In this document: piece after piece, positions 51,042 through 60,814 of the stretch | Layout: every line of letters begins with the position of its first letter | Numbering within the stretch: the first letter of the stretch is position 1 | Origin: Arthrobacter_E sp041360795 | Lineage (GTDB): Bacteria > Actinomycetota > Actinomycetes > Actinomycetales > Micrococcaceae | Length of the DNA: 64,000 nucleotides | Assembly: GCF_041360795.1 (NCBI RefSeq) | Contig: NZ_JBFUPW010000004.1 | Location: 124,001-188,000 of the forward strand | Direction of reading: 5' to 3' | The notes under the pieces: generated by a model | What the model was told of the DNA's origin: nothing | What the model saw: the letters and a program-made list of their open reading frames with translations, nothing else | Database searches by the model: none | Translations under genes and position numbers: made by a program

Positions 51042-51317
51042 GTGTCCAGTCATGCCAAGCTCACTCCGGAGGCCTCCAAGGCCCTCGGTCTGCGTTTGCA
51101 GGCGCTCCGCGCGGACTTCGGCTGGACGCAGGCGGAGGTCGCCGGGCTCATCGGGTTGTCCCGCGGCCACTACCGGACGCTCGAGCTGGGGCACCGTGAC
51201 TACGGCGACCGCGCGACGTCGAACCCCACCATCGCCACCTTGCTGGAACTCGCGCGCGTCTACCGGATCGACCCCAAAGAGCTGATCGACCTGGTCCTGG
51301 AGAACAGCGGCAAGTGA
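51042..51317 (+). CDS. XRE-family regulator, possible R-M controller
   Basis: A 91-residue protein from GTG 51042. A single HTH_3 domain covers about residues 15-75: LGLRLQALRADFGWTQAEVA, then GLIGLSRGHYRTLELGHRDY and NPTIATLLELARVYRIDPKE. Size and divergent position beside mod fit a controller (C) protein that delays restriction relative to methylation, though C proteins are better known from type II systems. The longer HTH loop (HRDYGDRATS) is unusual. Confidence 0.75.
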   Translation: MSSHAKLTPEASKALGLRLQALRADFGWTQAEVAGLIGLSRGHYRTLELGHRDYGDRATSNPTIATLLELARVYRIDPKELIDLVLENSGK

Positions 51318-51379
51318 TCCTCCGGTCATGACCGGAGCCTACGCCCGCCCTCCGACAGTATTTCCGGGCGGCAACGGCA

Positions 51380-51415
51380 AGGGCCGCCGGAAGGAATCCG
51401 ACGGCCCTGCTTTTT
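51380..51415 (+). terminator. intrinsic terminator after the XRE gene
   Basis: AGGGCCG (51380-51386) pairs with CGGCCCT (51402-51408), followed by GCTTTTT. It lies about 60 bases after the XRE stop and ahead of the convergent permease end. Confidence 0.75.
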
Positions 51416-51435
51416 ACGATCCAACGTCCTGACTT

Positions 51436-52860
51436 CTAGTGCCCCGAGATCTCCGCGGGCACCCCGTGCTCCTCCAGCCCGGCGGCACGGCGGGCCTTCA
51501 ACTGTTTGCGCACGAACGGCCAGCAGATCGCCAGAACCGCAACGGACACCAAAGACGTCCAGACCTGCGTCCGGCCGGACTCGCCGGAGAGCAGCATGAC
51601 CACCACGATGCCGAGCACCGCCGCGATCACCAGGATCCCGAGCCACGGGTGCAGCCACATCTTGAGCTTGAGCTGCGACTCCTCCTCCGGGCTCAGTGCC
51701 GCACGGGTGCGTAGCTGGGTCAGGGCGATGAACGCGTAGACGAACAGCGCCACGAGGCCGGCGGAGTTCATGATGAAGTCGAAGATGCCGGAATCCGGGG
51801 CCGTGAAGTTGATGATGACCGCCGCGTAGCCGCCGAGGGTCGAGGCGATGACGGCGGCCACGGGCACACCGGAGGAGGACTTCCGCGCGATCAGCTTCGG
51901 CGCGTAGCCCTGCTCCGCGATCGAGGAGAACATGCGCGCGGCGGAATACAGGCCGGAGTTCAGCACGGAACAGACGGCAGTCAGGATCACGGCACTCATG
52001 ACGACGTCGGCGCCCGGCAGGCCGTACAGGCTGAAGAGGTAGGCGAACGGCGCCTTCTCCTTCGGGTTCGGCAGCTGGTCCCACGGCACGATGGTGACGA
52101 TCAGAAGGACGGCGCCGACGAAGAAGATCAGGATGCGCCAGATGACGGTGGTGGTGGCCTGCCGGACGCCCTTGGCAGGGTCCTCCGACTCGGAAGCGGC
52201 CATGACGGCGATCTCGGTGCCGAAGTAGGAGAAGATCACGATGGCTACCCCGCCCACCACGGCGCCGACGCCCTCGGGCATGAAGCCGCCGTGTTCCCAG
52301 AGGTTCGGAATGGAGAAGTGCGCGTTGGGCCACAGGCCGAAGGCGAACAGGACACCGACCACGAGGAAGACCACGATCGCGGCCACCTTGATGCTGGCCA
52401 GCCAGAACTCGGTCTCACCGAAGGAGCGCAGGGACACCAGGTTCGCCCCGGTGAACACGAGGAGCAAGAGGATCGAGAAGACCCACTGCGGCACCCCGGG
52501 CACCCAGCCGTTCAGGATGGAACCGCCCACCACGGCCTCGTAGGCGATGACGCCCACCCAGAAGTACCAGTAGAGCCACCCCACGAAGTACGCGGCCCAG
52601 TCCCCGAGGCCCACCCGGGCATACTCCATGAAGGAGCCGACGGCGGGACGTGCCGCGGCCATCTCGCCCAGCATCCGCATGGCCAGAAAGACCAGCAGGC
52701 CGCCGATGAGGTAGGAGATCACGGCGGCCGGACCGACGGCCTTGATCACATTGGCCGAACCCACGAACAGGCTGGAACCGATGATCCCGCCCAGCGTGAT
52801 CATGGTGACGTGACGGGAGCGGAGTTTCTTCCCCTCGGAGTGCGGGCTGTCCTGGGACAT
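51436..52860 (-). CDS. APC-family amino acid permease (GabP/AroP-like)
   Basis: A 474-residue, 12-helix transporter. The APC signature is in helix 1 (SRHVTMITLGGIIGSSLFVG), and the substrate-site loop GGVAIVIFSYFGTEIAVMAA is in helix 6. The consensus SEDPAKGVRQATTTVIWRIL follows. Among APC transporters this pattern is close to GABA and aromatic amino acid permeases; the substrate is unproven. A 34-residue cytoplasmic tail ends EEHGVPAEISGH. Confidence 0.88.
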   Translation of the reverse strand: MSQDSPHSEGKKLRSRHVTMITLGGIIGSSLFVGSANVIKAVGPAAVISYLIGGLLVFLAMRMLGEMAAARPAVGSFMEYARVGLGDWAAYFVGWLYWYFWVGVIAYEAVVGGSILNGWVPGVPQWVFSILLLLVFTGANLVSLRSFGETEFWLASIKVAAIVVFLVVGVLFAFGLWPNAHFSIPNLWEHGGFMPEGVGAVVGGVAIVIFSYFGTEIAVMAASESEDPAKGVRQATTTVIWRILIFFVGAVLLIVTIVPWDQLPNPKEKAPFAYLFSLYGLPGADVVMSAVILTAVCSVLNSGLYSAARMFSSIAEQGYAPKLIARKSSSGVPVAAVIASTLGGYAAVIINFTAPDSGIFDFIMNSAGLVALFVYAFIALTQLRTRAALSPEEESQLKLKMWLHPWLGILVIAAVLGIVVVMLLSGESGRTQVWTSLVSVAVLAICWPFVRKQLKARRAAGLEEHGVPAEISGH

Positions 52861-53014
52861 GGAGCCTCATTTCTGCAGAAGGTGGTGCGATGCGCCCGAG
52901 GGCACCCGGAATCCTACGCCACAATGGACCCGCTTTTCACGTCATGCCCCGGCCCGAGGCTCCGCGCTCACCGGGCTGAACCCGGCCGAGTGCGGTTGAA
53001 CCTGGCCGAACCCG

Positions 53015-53085
53015 GCTGAAACAGTGAGTTTGCGCTGAAACAGTGTTGTTTGATCACTGTTTCAGCGGAAACCCACTGTTTCGGC
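53015..53085. repeat. 31-bp imperfect inverted repeat containing direct repeats
   Basis: Arms 53015-53045 and 53055-53085 match at 28 of 31 positions around a 9-base loop. Each arm itself contains two copies of a GCTGAAACAGTG-like unit. Degenerate CGGCTGAAC-like units precede it (about 52975-53014). It lies between the end of ramB and the start of the permease gene on the minus strand, so it could terminate ramB. Confidence 0.7.
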
Positions 53086-53130
53086 ACGGGGACTCGTTCA
53101 GAACGGGACCCGGCCCCTCACCCTGCGCGC

Positions 53131-54633
53131 CTATTCGTGCGCCGCCAGGAAGCTGTAGACCTCGGTCTCGTCCACGCCGGGGAACGCGCCCGGGGGCATG
53201 GCCGCCAGGAGGTGCGAGTGCGCCCGCGCCGAGGGCCAAGCGTTCCCGGCCCAGGCCTCGGACAGCCGCTCCGGGGGCTGCCGGCAGCAGCTCGGATCCG
53301 GGCAGTTCGACACCGATCGCACCGTCGTCTCGCGCCCTCGGAACCACTTCACATGGGCGTACGGCACTCCGACGGACAGCGAGAACTGGCCACCGGCGGA
53401 GCGTTCGGTGCGGGCCGTGCACCAGAACGTCCCCGCCTTGGTGTCGGTGTACTGGCTGTAGGGGCTGAACTTGTCGGCCACCCCGAACACCACCCGGCTG
53501 GTCCAGTTCTTACAGCTCGGCTGGCCCTCGATCGAGCCCGTGTGGTCCTTCGGGAAGATCACGCCGTCGTTTTCGTACGCCTTGTAGATGATGCCGCTCT
53601 GGTGGGTCTTCTGGAAGTGCGTCGTGATGCCCAGGTGATGCGTGGCGAGGTTGGTGAAGCGGTGGGCCGCCGTCTCATAGGACACGGCGAAGTGGTCCCG
53701 CAGGTCCTCGATGGCGATCTCCTTGGCCGCCTTGGCGTGCTGCAGGAACTCGACCGTCGCGTCCTCGGGCAGCATGAGCGCGGCGGCGAAGTAGTTGGTG
53801 GCCACACGCTGGTGCAGGAAGTCCCCGTAGTTCCGTGGGGTCTCGTGCCCCAGGACGTAGTGGCCCAGCGCCTGGAGCAGCACCGAGCGCGGATCGTGGT
53901 CGCCAGAGGAGCCCTGCGTGAGGTAGATGCGCCGGTTCTTCAGGTCCGTCACGCTCCGGGTGGAGTGCGGGAGGTCGCTCACGTGGTGCAGCGTGAAGCC
54001 CAGGTGGGCGGCGATGTCCGAGATGACGAACTGGCTGAGCGGCCCGCCGCTGTACCCGACGCCGGCCAGGACCTTCTTGGCCTCAGCCTCGTACTCCGGG
54101 AAGTAGTTGCCCCGCTGGCGCATCATCACGCGCAGCTCGCTGTTCGCCCGGCGCGCCTCCTCCGGGGTGGCGAGCTGTTCGTTGAGGCGCCGCTCGAGCT
54201 CCTTCAGCAGGCCGAGCTGCGCTTCGAGGACATCATTGGGCAGCCGCGGCCCCACCCGGATGGCCGGCAGGTTGAGGGACTCGTAGAGAGCACTGCGCTG
54301 GTAGCGCTCCAGCTCGATCTCCATGGCGGCGCGCCGGCTGGGAGGTTCCGTGCCGAGCAGATCGTCGAGCCCGACGTCGAGCGCTCCGGCCAACTGCTGC
54401 AAGGCGCCCAGGCGCGGCTCGCGCTTGCCGTTCTCCAGCAGGCTGAGCTGGCTCGGCGCCATGCCGACGACGCCGGAGAGCGCCTCGAGCGTCAGGCCCG
54501 CTTTCTTGCGCAGGTGCCGGACCCTGCGGCCGAGCGCGATGACATCCACCCCGCCGCTGTCGCCCAGGGGCGCGGGCCTCTCCAGACCGGCATGCCAGTT
54601 GCCACGGACCGTGTGCTGCTCCGAACGCGTCAT
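53131..54633 (-). CDS. ramB: RamB-like regulator of acetate/glyoxylate metabolism
   Basis: A 500-residue protein from ATG 54633. The N-terminal XRE HTH (about 32-88) reads LGRRVRHLRKKAGLTLEALS, then GVVGMAPSQLSLLENGKREP. A long helical linker follows, then an IrrE-like/DUF2083 part with ALGHYVLGHE and a C-terminal Cys-rich end (SNCPDPSCCRQPP). This matches RamB and short-chain fatty acyl-CoA regulators, which control aceA/aceB. The leaderless promoter TATTCT is six bases upstream. It is divergent from aceA. Confidence 0.85.
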   Translation of the reverse strand: MTRSEQHTVRGNWHAGLERPAPLGDSGGVDVIALGRRVRHLRKKAGLTLEALSGVVGMAPSQLSLLENGKREPRLGALQQLAGALDVGLDDLLGTEPPSRRAAMEIELERYQRSALYESLNLPAIRVGPRLPNDVLEAQLGLLKELERRLNEQLATPEEARRANSELRVMMRQRGNYFPEYEAEAKKVLAGVGYSGGPLSQFVISDIAAHLGFTLHHVSDLPHSTRSVTDLKNRRIYLTQGSSGDHDPRSVLLQALGHYVLGHETPRNYGDFLHQRVATNYFAAALMLPEDATVEFLQHAKAAKEIAIEDLRDHFAVSYETAAHRFTNLATHHLGITTHFQKTHQSGIIYKAYENDGVIFPKDHTGSIEGQPSCKNWTSRVVFGVADKFSPYSQYTDTKAGTFWCTARTERSAGGQFSLSVGVPYAHVKWFRGRETTVRSVSNCPDPSCCRQPPERLSEAWAGNAWPSARAHSHLLAAMPPGAFPGVDETEVYSFLAAHE

Positions 54634-54639
54634 TTTTTG

Positions 54640-54645
54640 AGAATA
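54640..54645 (-). promoter_or_regulatory. -10 hexamer TATTCT, leaderless start of ramB
   Basis: On the minus strand TATTCT (54645-54640) is followed by six bases and the ATG at 54633. Confidence 0.5.
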
Positions 54646-54662
54646 CGGGAAGAAGTGCATTT

Positions 54663-54687
54663 CTTTCCAGGGAAAACCTCTGGAAAG
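54663..54687. promoter_or_regulatory. operator candidate in the ramB/aceA divergent promoter
   Basis: CTTTCCA (54663-54669) and TGGAAAG (54681-54687) are exact reverse complements with an 11-base spacer. The site lies between the divergent ramB and aceA starts and is a plausible RamB target. Confidence 0.4.
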
Positions 54688-54774
54688 GGGGTTGAAACTG
54701 CGGAAATCTTGAAGCACGGCAAAGAACAGCCGGCATCAAGAGCTCAGCGAAGAGCCCTACTTGAGGAGACGGAC

Positions 54775-56091
<1,317 letters not shown>

Positions 56092-56124
56092 GGTTCCCCG
56101 CACGAATTTTCTAAGGACAGTGAC

Positions 56125-57750
56125 ATGACCACCACCTTCGAGCTCACCGCTCAGCCGATCCGGAGGCAGGGAGAGATCCTGACCCCGGAGGCCCTGGAAT
56201 TCATCGAACGGCTGCACCGTGCGCTCGGCGAGCGCCGCACCGAACTGCTCGACGCCCGTCACGGCCGCCGGGCCCGGATCGCCGGGGGCGAGGACCCGCA
56301 GTTCCCGCATGGCACCGAACACATCCGGGAGGACCGCAGCTGGCGGGTCGCCCCGCCGGCCCCGGGTCTGAACGAGCGCCGGGTGGAGCTGGCCGGCCCC
56401 ACCGACCGCCGCACCACCATCAGCGCGCTCAACTCGGGCGCCTCGGTCTGGGTGGCGGACTTCGAGGACTCCCTGACCCCGAGCTGGCGCAACATCATCT
56501 CCGGCCAGCTGAACCTGATGGACGCCCTGGAACGGCGCATCGATTTCACCGCCCCGGACGGCACGGAGCTGCGTCTGACCGAGGGCACGCTGCCCACCAT
56601 CGTGATGCGTCCCCGCGGCCTGCACCTGCCGGAGAAGCACCTCCTCTCGGGCGGACAGCCGGTCTCGGGGTCGATCGTGGACTTCGGGCTGTACTTCTTC
56701 CACAACGCCCGTCGCCTGCTGGCCCAGGGCCGCGGCCCCTACTTCTACCTGCCGAAGGTGGAGACGCATCAGGAGGCGCGCTGGTGGAATGACCTGTTCA
56801 TCCTGGCGCAGGACCTGCTGGGGCTGCCCCAGGGCACCATCCGCGCCACGGTCCTGATCGAGACCATCTCGGCGGCCTTCGAGATGGAGGAGATCCTGTA
56901 CGAGCTGCGGGATCACGCCTCCGGGCTGGCCGCCGGGCACTGGGACTACATCTTCTCCCTCATCAAGACGTTCCGGACCCGCGGTCCGCGCTTCGTCCTC
57001 CCGGACCGCTCCCAGATCACCATGGAGCAGCCGTTCATCCGGGCCTACTCGGAACAGCTGGTGCACATCTGCCACAAGCGGGGCGCCATGGCGATCGGCG
57101 GCATGTCCGCCGAAGTTCCCAGCCGGCGCGACGCCGCACAGAACGCCCGTGCGACCGCCGCGGTCCGCGCGGACACCACCCGCTTCGCCGTGGACGGTTT
57201 CGACGGCACCTGGGTGGCCCATCCGGATCTGGTGTCCTCCGCCCGGGAGGTGTTCGACGCCGCCCTCGGCCTGCGCCCGCACCAGATGGACCGCCAGCGC
57301 CTGGACGTGGTCCCGGACGCCCGCGCCCTGATCGACCTCTCGCAGACCACCGGCACCATCACGGAGGCCGGCATCCGCTCGAACGTGGAGATCGGGATCC
57401 GGTACATCGAATCCTGGCTGCGGGGCAACGGCGCCGTGACGATCCGCCGCAACATGGAGGACGCGTCCACGGCGGAGATCTCGCGGTCGCAGCTCTGGCA
57501 GTGGATCCACAACCAGGCGATCACGGACCAGGGCGAGGTCATCACCCGGGAGTGGGTGACGGAGATCTTCGAGGAGGTCTACAGCGGACTGGAGCGATTC
57601 GAGGGCGACCGTTTCCGTGACGCCCGGGAGCTCTTCGAGGAAGTGGCCCTGGCCTCCTTCTTCCCGACCTTCCTGACCATCCCGGCCTACGCCCGGTTCC
57701 TCTCCACCTCCGCGGAGGATGCGAGGGAACGCCGGCTGGTGGCCGCCTGA
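56125..57750 (+). CDS. aceB: malate synthase A
   Basis: A 541-residue enzyme condensing glyoxylate and acetyl-CoA to malate. Typical blocks are VWVADFEDSLTPSWRNIISG, YFYLPKVETHQEARWWNDLF and LIETISAAFEMEEILYELRD, with GLAAGHWDYIFSLIKTFR following. The size fits the AceB (A) isoform. AAGGACAG lies before ATG 56125. It completes the glyoxylate bypass with aceA. A perfect hairpin lies about 90 bases after its stop. Confidence 0.95.
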   Translation: MTTTFELTAQPIRRQGEILTPEALEFIERLHRALGERRTELLDARHGRRARIAGGEDPQFPHGTEHIREDRSWRVAPPAPGLNERRVELAGPTDRRTTISALNSGASVWVADFEDSLTPSWRNIISGQLNLMDALERRIDFTAPDGTELRLTEGTLPTIVMRPRGLHLPEKHLLSGGQPVSGSIVDFGLYFFHNARRLLAQGRGPYFYLPKVETHQEARWWNDLFILAQDLLGLPQGTIRATVLIETISAAFEMEEILYELRDHASGLAAGHWDYIFSLIKTFRTRGPRFVLPDRSQITMEQPFIRAYSEQLVHICHKRGAMAIGGMSAEVPSRRDAAQNARATAAVRADTTRFAVDGFDGTWVAHPDLVSSAREVFDAALGLRPHQMDRQRLDVVPDARALIDLSQTTGTITEAGIRSNVEIGIRYIESWLRGNGAVTIRRNMEDASTAEISRSQLWQWIHNQAITDQGEVITREWVTEIFEEVYSGLERFEGDRFRDARELFEEVALASFFPTFLTIPAYARFLSTSAEDARERRLVAA

Positions 57751-57838
57751 GACCACCTGTCGGCGCCGGAGCCGCGACGGACTCGCAACACGTACCCCGA
57801 AGGCCGGGGGCGGCCCGGCCGACAGGGAACATCCGCTC

Positions 57839-57885
57839 GCACGACGACGGCGGCGCACCGGAGAGGTGCGCCGCCGTCGTCGTGC
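57839..57885 (+). terminator. 21-bp perfect hairpin after aceB
   Basis: Arms 57839-57859 and 57865-57885 are exact reverse complements with loop GGAGA. It most likely terminates the aceA-aceB transcript. Confidence 0.8.
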
Positions 57886-57912
57886 TGAGCCGGCTCTTTG
57901 TCCCCCGCTCCT

Positions 57913-57975
57913 CGTTGCGTGCTCAGTTGTTGCGGGTTCCGGCACTTCGGACCCGCAACAACCGAGCACGCAACG
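57913..57975. repeat. 25-bp inverted repeat upstream of an SRPBCC gene
   Basis: Arms 57913-57937 and 57951-57975 match at 24 of 25 positions around a 13-base loop. It follows the aceB hairpin and ends 27 bases before the -10 of the next gene. It is not needed as a terminator, so it may regulate or insulate that gene. Confidence 0.65.
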
Positions 57976-58001
57976 CATCGCCCGGCCCACCCGGCACCCC
58001 C

Positions 58002-58007
58002 TAGACT
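58002..58007 (+). promoter_or_regulatory. -10 hexamer TAGACT, leaderless start
   Basis: TAGACT lies six bases before the ATG at 58014, with no Shine-Dalgarno sequence. Confidence 0.45.
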
Positions 58008-58013
58008 GACTCC

Positions 58014-58499
58014 ATGCCGACCCTAGAGGCCACCACGACCGTCGCCATCGACCCGGAACTCGCGTTCGCGGTGTCCCAGACCCATGGCGAGCTGCGGCTC
58101 CGCTGGGACCGGTTCATCCGCGCCGAACGGCTCCTGGACGGCGCCACCTCCCAGGGCAAGGGCGTCCGGACGTGGACGCGGCACCGCTGGGGGATGCCGA
58201 TGGTGAGCGAATGCGTGTCCTTCCACCCGCCGTCGCACACCGGCATGCACATGACCGAGGGGCCGTGGTTCTTCGAGCGGTTCGCCGGGGGCTGGCGGTT
58301 CAAGGCAGCGGACGACGGCGGCACGCTCGTGAGCTGGCGCTACAGCTTCGCGTGCAAGCCGGCCTGGCTGGCGCCCGTCGCGGAGTGGATCGGCGCCAAG
58401 GTCCTGCAGCGAGAGATCAGAGCCCGCCTCGACGGCTTCGCCGCCGGCTGCGCCGACCCGGAAGTCCTCGAGGCGGTCCGGAGCGGCCGCCGCTCCTGA
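58014..58499 (+). CDS. SRPBCC family protein
   Basis: A 161-residue START-like protein: PTLEATTTVAIDPELAFAVS, RWDRFIRAERLLDGAT, then HMTEGPWFFERFAGGWRFKA and SWRYSFACKPAWLAPVAEWI. These are the strands and long C-terminal helix of polyketide cyclase/dehydrase-type SRPBCC proteins. The ligand is unknown. It is convergent with the CynX-type transporter, with only 13 bases between the stops. Confidence 0.82.
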   Translation: MPTLEATTTVAIDPELAFAVSQTHGELRLRWDRFIRAERLLDGATSQGKGVRTWTRHRWGMPMVSECVSFHPPSHTGMHMTEGPWFFERFAGGWRFKAADDGGTLVSWRYSFACKPAWLAPVAEWIGAKVLQREIRARLDGFAAGCADPEVLEAVRSGRRS

Positions 58500-58512
58500 G
58501 TCCTCGCCGTTC

Positions 58513-59814
58513 CTAGCCCTGCTGCCGCGCGGCGGCCAGCTTGTTCGCCCGTGAGACGCCCCACGTCGTGCAGACGAGGAACGCCATGGTGGTCAGCAGC
58601 GGCACCAGGAGCGCGAGCTGCCAGCTGCCGGCGCTCACGTGGACCGAGCCGATCACGCTCGGCGCGATGCCCGCGAAGATGTATCCGATGCCCTGCACCA
58701 GGGCGGAGATCCGGGCGGTCTGAGCCTGAGTGGAGCCGGCCTTGATGATCGCCGACAGCACCAGCGTGAAACCACCGCCCTGCGCGGTGCCGCCCGTGAA
58801 CGCCCAGAGCCACCACAGCTGCGGTGCCAGAAGCAGCCCGAGGGGAACCGTCACCCAGAGCGCGCCGATGACGAGCGTCCCCGCGATCCCGCCGAGCCAG
58901 CGCACCAGCAGCGGCGTGCCGAGAGCGCCGAGGATGCCCATCACCTGGAAGATCGAGGACCCCGCCCCGGCTTCGGTGGGGGCGAGCCCGATGGTGTCGT
59001 GCAGGTAGGTGGGCAGCCAGGCCGTGATGCCGAAGTAGCTGGAGGACTGGCCCGCGAAGCCGATCACCAAGGCGATGGTCACCCAGAGCGTGGCACCCTG
59101 CAACCGCGCGGCCGCCTTGCGTGCCGCCTTACCGGCGGCCTTCTCCTCGGCGGCACTGAGTCCTTCCTGCCCGGATCCGGGTCCGGCGATCGCCACCGGC
59201 CTGAGCGCCACGGACGCTCCCATGGTCCAGATCCAGAAACCGAGCACCACGAGCGCGACGACGCCGGACAGCGCCAGGGCGCCCTGCCACCCCAGCCACT
59301 GGGCCAGCGGAGCCGTGGCCACCGAGGCGAGGAACGCGCTGAAGTTGAGGGTGCCGGAGTAGACGCCCATGGTGAGGCTCTGCCGCTCCACGGGGAAGTC
59401 CCGCCGGACGATCAATGGCATGACGATGTTGCCGATCGTGATGGCCGCGCCGATCACGGCGGTTCCCGCGAAGAGCGCCCACTCCGGGCCGATCGAACGG
59501 ATTGCCGCTCCCACGGCCACGCCGGCGACCGTGAGGGACACCGCCATCTCGGCGCCCACCTTGCGGCCCAGCCACGAGGCGGCGGGCGAGAAGAAGGCGA
59601 AGCACAGGACGGGGATGCCGGTGAGGATGCCAAACTGGACCTCGCTGAGGCCCACCTCATTGCGGAAGACCGGGGCGAGTGGCGCGAGGCCGATGAAGGG
59701 GCCGCGCATCGTGAGCGCGATGCCGATGATCGCGAGCAGCAGGAGCCAGGCCGGCTGTCCGTGGGTGGTGGAGTGCGTCGACCGGGATGCCACGGTCGTG
59801 GGGGTACGGGTCAT
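58513..59814 (-). CDS. MFS transporter, CynX/NimT type
   Basis: A 433-residue, 12-helix transporter. The start of helix 1 with TMRGPFIGLAPLAPVFRNEV and helix 2 with GLSEVQFGILTGIPVLCFAF are typical of the CynX/NimT (cyanate/nitroimidazole) group. A charged loop of about 30 residues (SAAEEKAAGKAARKAAARLQ) separates the halves. The substrate is unknown. A perfect 14-bp palindrome stands just upstream of its start. Confidence 0.85.
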   Translation of the reverse strand: MTRTPTTVASRSTHSTTHGQPAWLLLLAIIGIALTMRGPFIGLAPLAPVFRNEVGLSEVQFGILTGIPVLCFAFFSPAASWLGRKVGAEMAVSLTVAGVAVGAAIRSIGPEWALFAGTAVIGAAITIGNIVMPLIVRRDFPVERQSLTMGVYSGTLNFSAFLASVATAPLAQWLGWQGALALSGVVALVVLGFWIWTMGASVALRPVAIAGPGSGQEGLSAAEEKAAGKAARKAAARLQGATLWVTIALVIGFAGQSSSYFGITAWLPTYLHDTIGLAPTEAGAGSSIFQVMGILGALGTPLLVRWLGGIAGTLVIGALWVTVPLGLLLAPQLWWLWAFTGGTAQGGGFTLVLSAIIKAGSTQAQTARISALVQGIGYIFAGIAPSVIGSVHVSAGSWQLALLVPLLTTMAFLVCTTWGVSRANKLAAARQQG

Positions 59815-59863
59815 GCTGCCACGCTCTCCGGGCGCGCTGCACGCCCTGTCTCGAACAAACGGC

Positions 59864-59877
59864 TATGGTATACCATA
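59864..59877. promoter_or_regulatory. perfect palindrome TATGGTATACCATA
   Basis: A 14-bp exact palindrome between the divergent CynX-type MFS and DsbA-like genes, 50 bases from the MFS start. The core TGGTATACCA is the form bound by many GntR-family regulators. No GntR gene is in the window, so the regulator would be encoded elsewhere. Confidence 0.6.
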
Positions 59878-59968
59878 ATTGCCCGAAGGCTCCCGACCTC
59901 CCGGCCTCAGTGCCCTGGTCAACCTTCCGGCGGGAATAACGGCCTTCTCCCCCGGGTTGATTCCTCAC

Positions 59969-60703
59969 GTGAAGATTGAAATCTGGTCCGACGTCGCCTG
60001 CCCCTGGTGCTTCATCGGCAAGCGCCGTTTCGAAAAAGCCCTGGAGAAGTTCCCGCACCGCGATGAGGTGGAGGTCCAGTGGCGAAGCTACCAGCTGGAT
60101 CCGAGCATTCCCGAACACTATGACGGTACCGAACTCGGGTACCTCAGCGAGCGCAAGGGCATGGCACCCGAACAGGTTCGCACGATGTTCGGTCATGTCA
60201 CGGAGCAGGCCGCAGGCGAAGGCCTGGCGTACGACTTCGACACCGTGGTGGTCGCCAACAGCTTCACCGCACACCGCCTCATCCACCTGGCCGCACAGTC
60301 CGGCAAGGCCGACGAGGCCAAGGAGCGTCTGCTCAGCGACCACTTCGAGCATGGCAAAGACATCGGGAACCACGAGTACCTGCGCACCCTCGGCGCCGAG
60401 CTGGGCCTGCCCGCCCAGGACGTGGAGGAGCTCTTCACCACGGACAAGTACGCCGACGCGGTCCGCGAGGACATAGCGGAGGCCCGCGCCATCGGCGTGA
60501 GCGGCGTTCCATTCTTCGTGTTCGACCGGAAGTACGGTGTCTCCGGCGCCCAGTCCAGCGACACGTTCTCGCAGGTGCTCGACGAGGTCTGGCAGGAGAG
60601 CCACCCGCTGCTGACCCCCGCCGCGGTGGGCGCCCAGGCCGCCGGGCCCACCGGTGACGACGCCGATCTCAACGGCCAGGCCTGCAGCCCGGACGGCTGC
60701 TGA
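59969..60703 (+). CDS. DsbA-family oxidoreductase (FrnE-like)
   Basis: A 244-residue thioredoxin-fold protein from GTG 59969 (KIEIWSDVACPWCFIGKRRF). The redox motif CPWC is at residues 11-14. The cis-proline segment is AIGVSGVPFFVFDRKYGVSG. The length and the absence of a signal peptide place it with cytoplasmic FrnE-type proteins involved in oxidative stress. A C-terminal cysteine pair (GQACSPDGC) is also present, as in FrnE. The frame is open upstream to a TTG at 59879. Confidence 0.87.
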   Translation: MKIEIWSDVACPWCFIGKRRFEKALEKFPHRDEVEVQWRSYQLDPSIPEHYDGTELGYLSERKGMAPEQVRTMFGHVTEQAAGEGLAYDFDTVVVANSFTAHRLIHLAAQSGKADEAKERLLSDHFEHGKDIGNHEYLRTLGAELGLPAQDVEELFTTDKYADAVREDIAEARAIGVSGVPFFVFDRKYGVSGAQSSDTFSQVLDEVWQESHPLLTPAAVGAQAAGPTGDDADLNGQACSPDGC

Positions 60704-60722
60704 ACCGGTTCCGCCGGCCGAC

Positions 60723-60779
60723 GATGCCGGCCTGAGAGAGGGCGTGCGCGAACACACAGCCTTCTCCCAGGCCGGCATC
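60723..60779 (+). terminator. hairpin between the DsbA-like and tetR genes
   Basis: Arms 60723-60734 and 60768-60779 form a perfect 12-bp stem, extended by GAGAG/CTC pairing, followed by CCCTTTTGG. It lies 20 bases after the DsbA-like stop. Confidence 0.7.
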
Positions 60780-60790
60780 TCCCTTTTGGT

Positions 60791-60811
60791 GACACAATCG
60801 GGTAAAGTGTC
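60791..60811. promoter_or_regulatory. promoter and operator candidate of the TetR gene
   Basis: GACAC (60791-60795) and GTGTC (60807-60811) flank an 11-base spacer that includes TAAAGT (60803-60808), six bases before the ATG at 60815. The overlap suggests autorepression. Confidence 0.45.
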
Positions 60812-60814
60812 TCT

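Noticed and set aside
53050..54774. Very long open frame upstream of and in frame with aceA
   Set aside because: It is the high-GC shadow of ramB on the other strand. The aceA start is fixed at 54775 by its ribosome binding site and family length.
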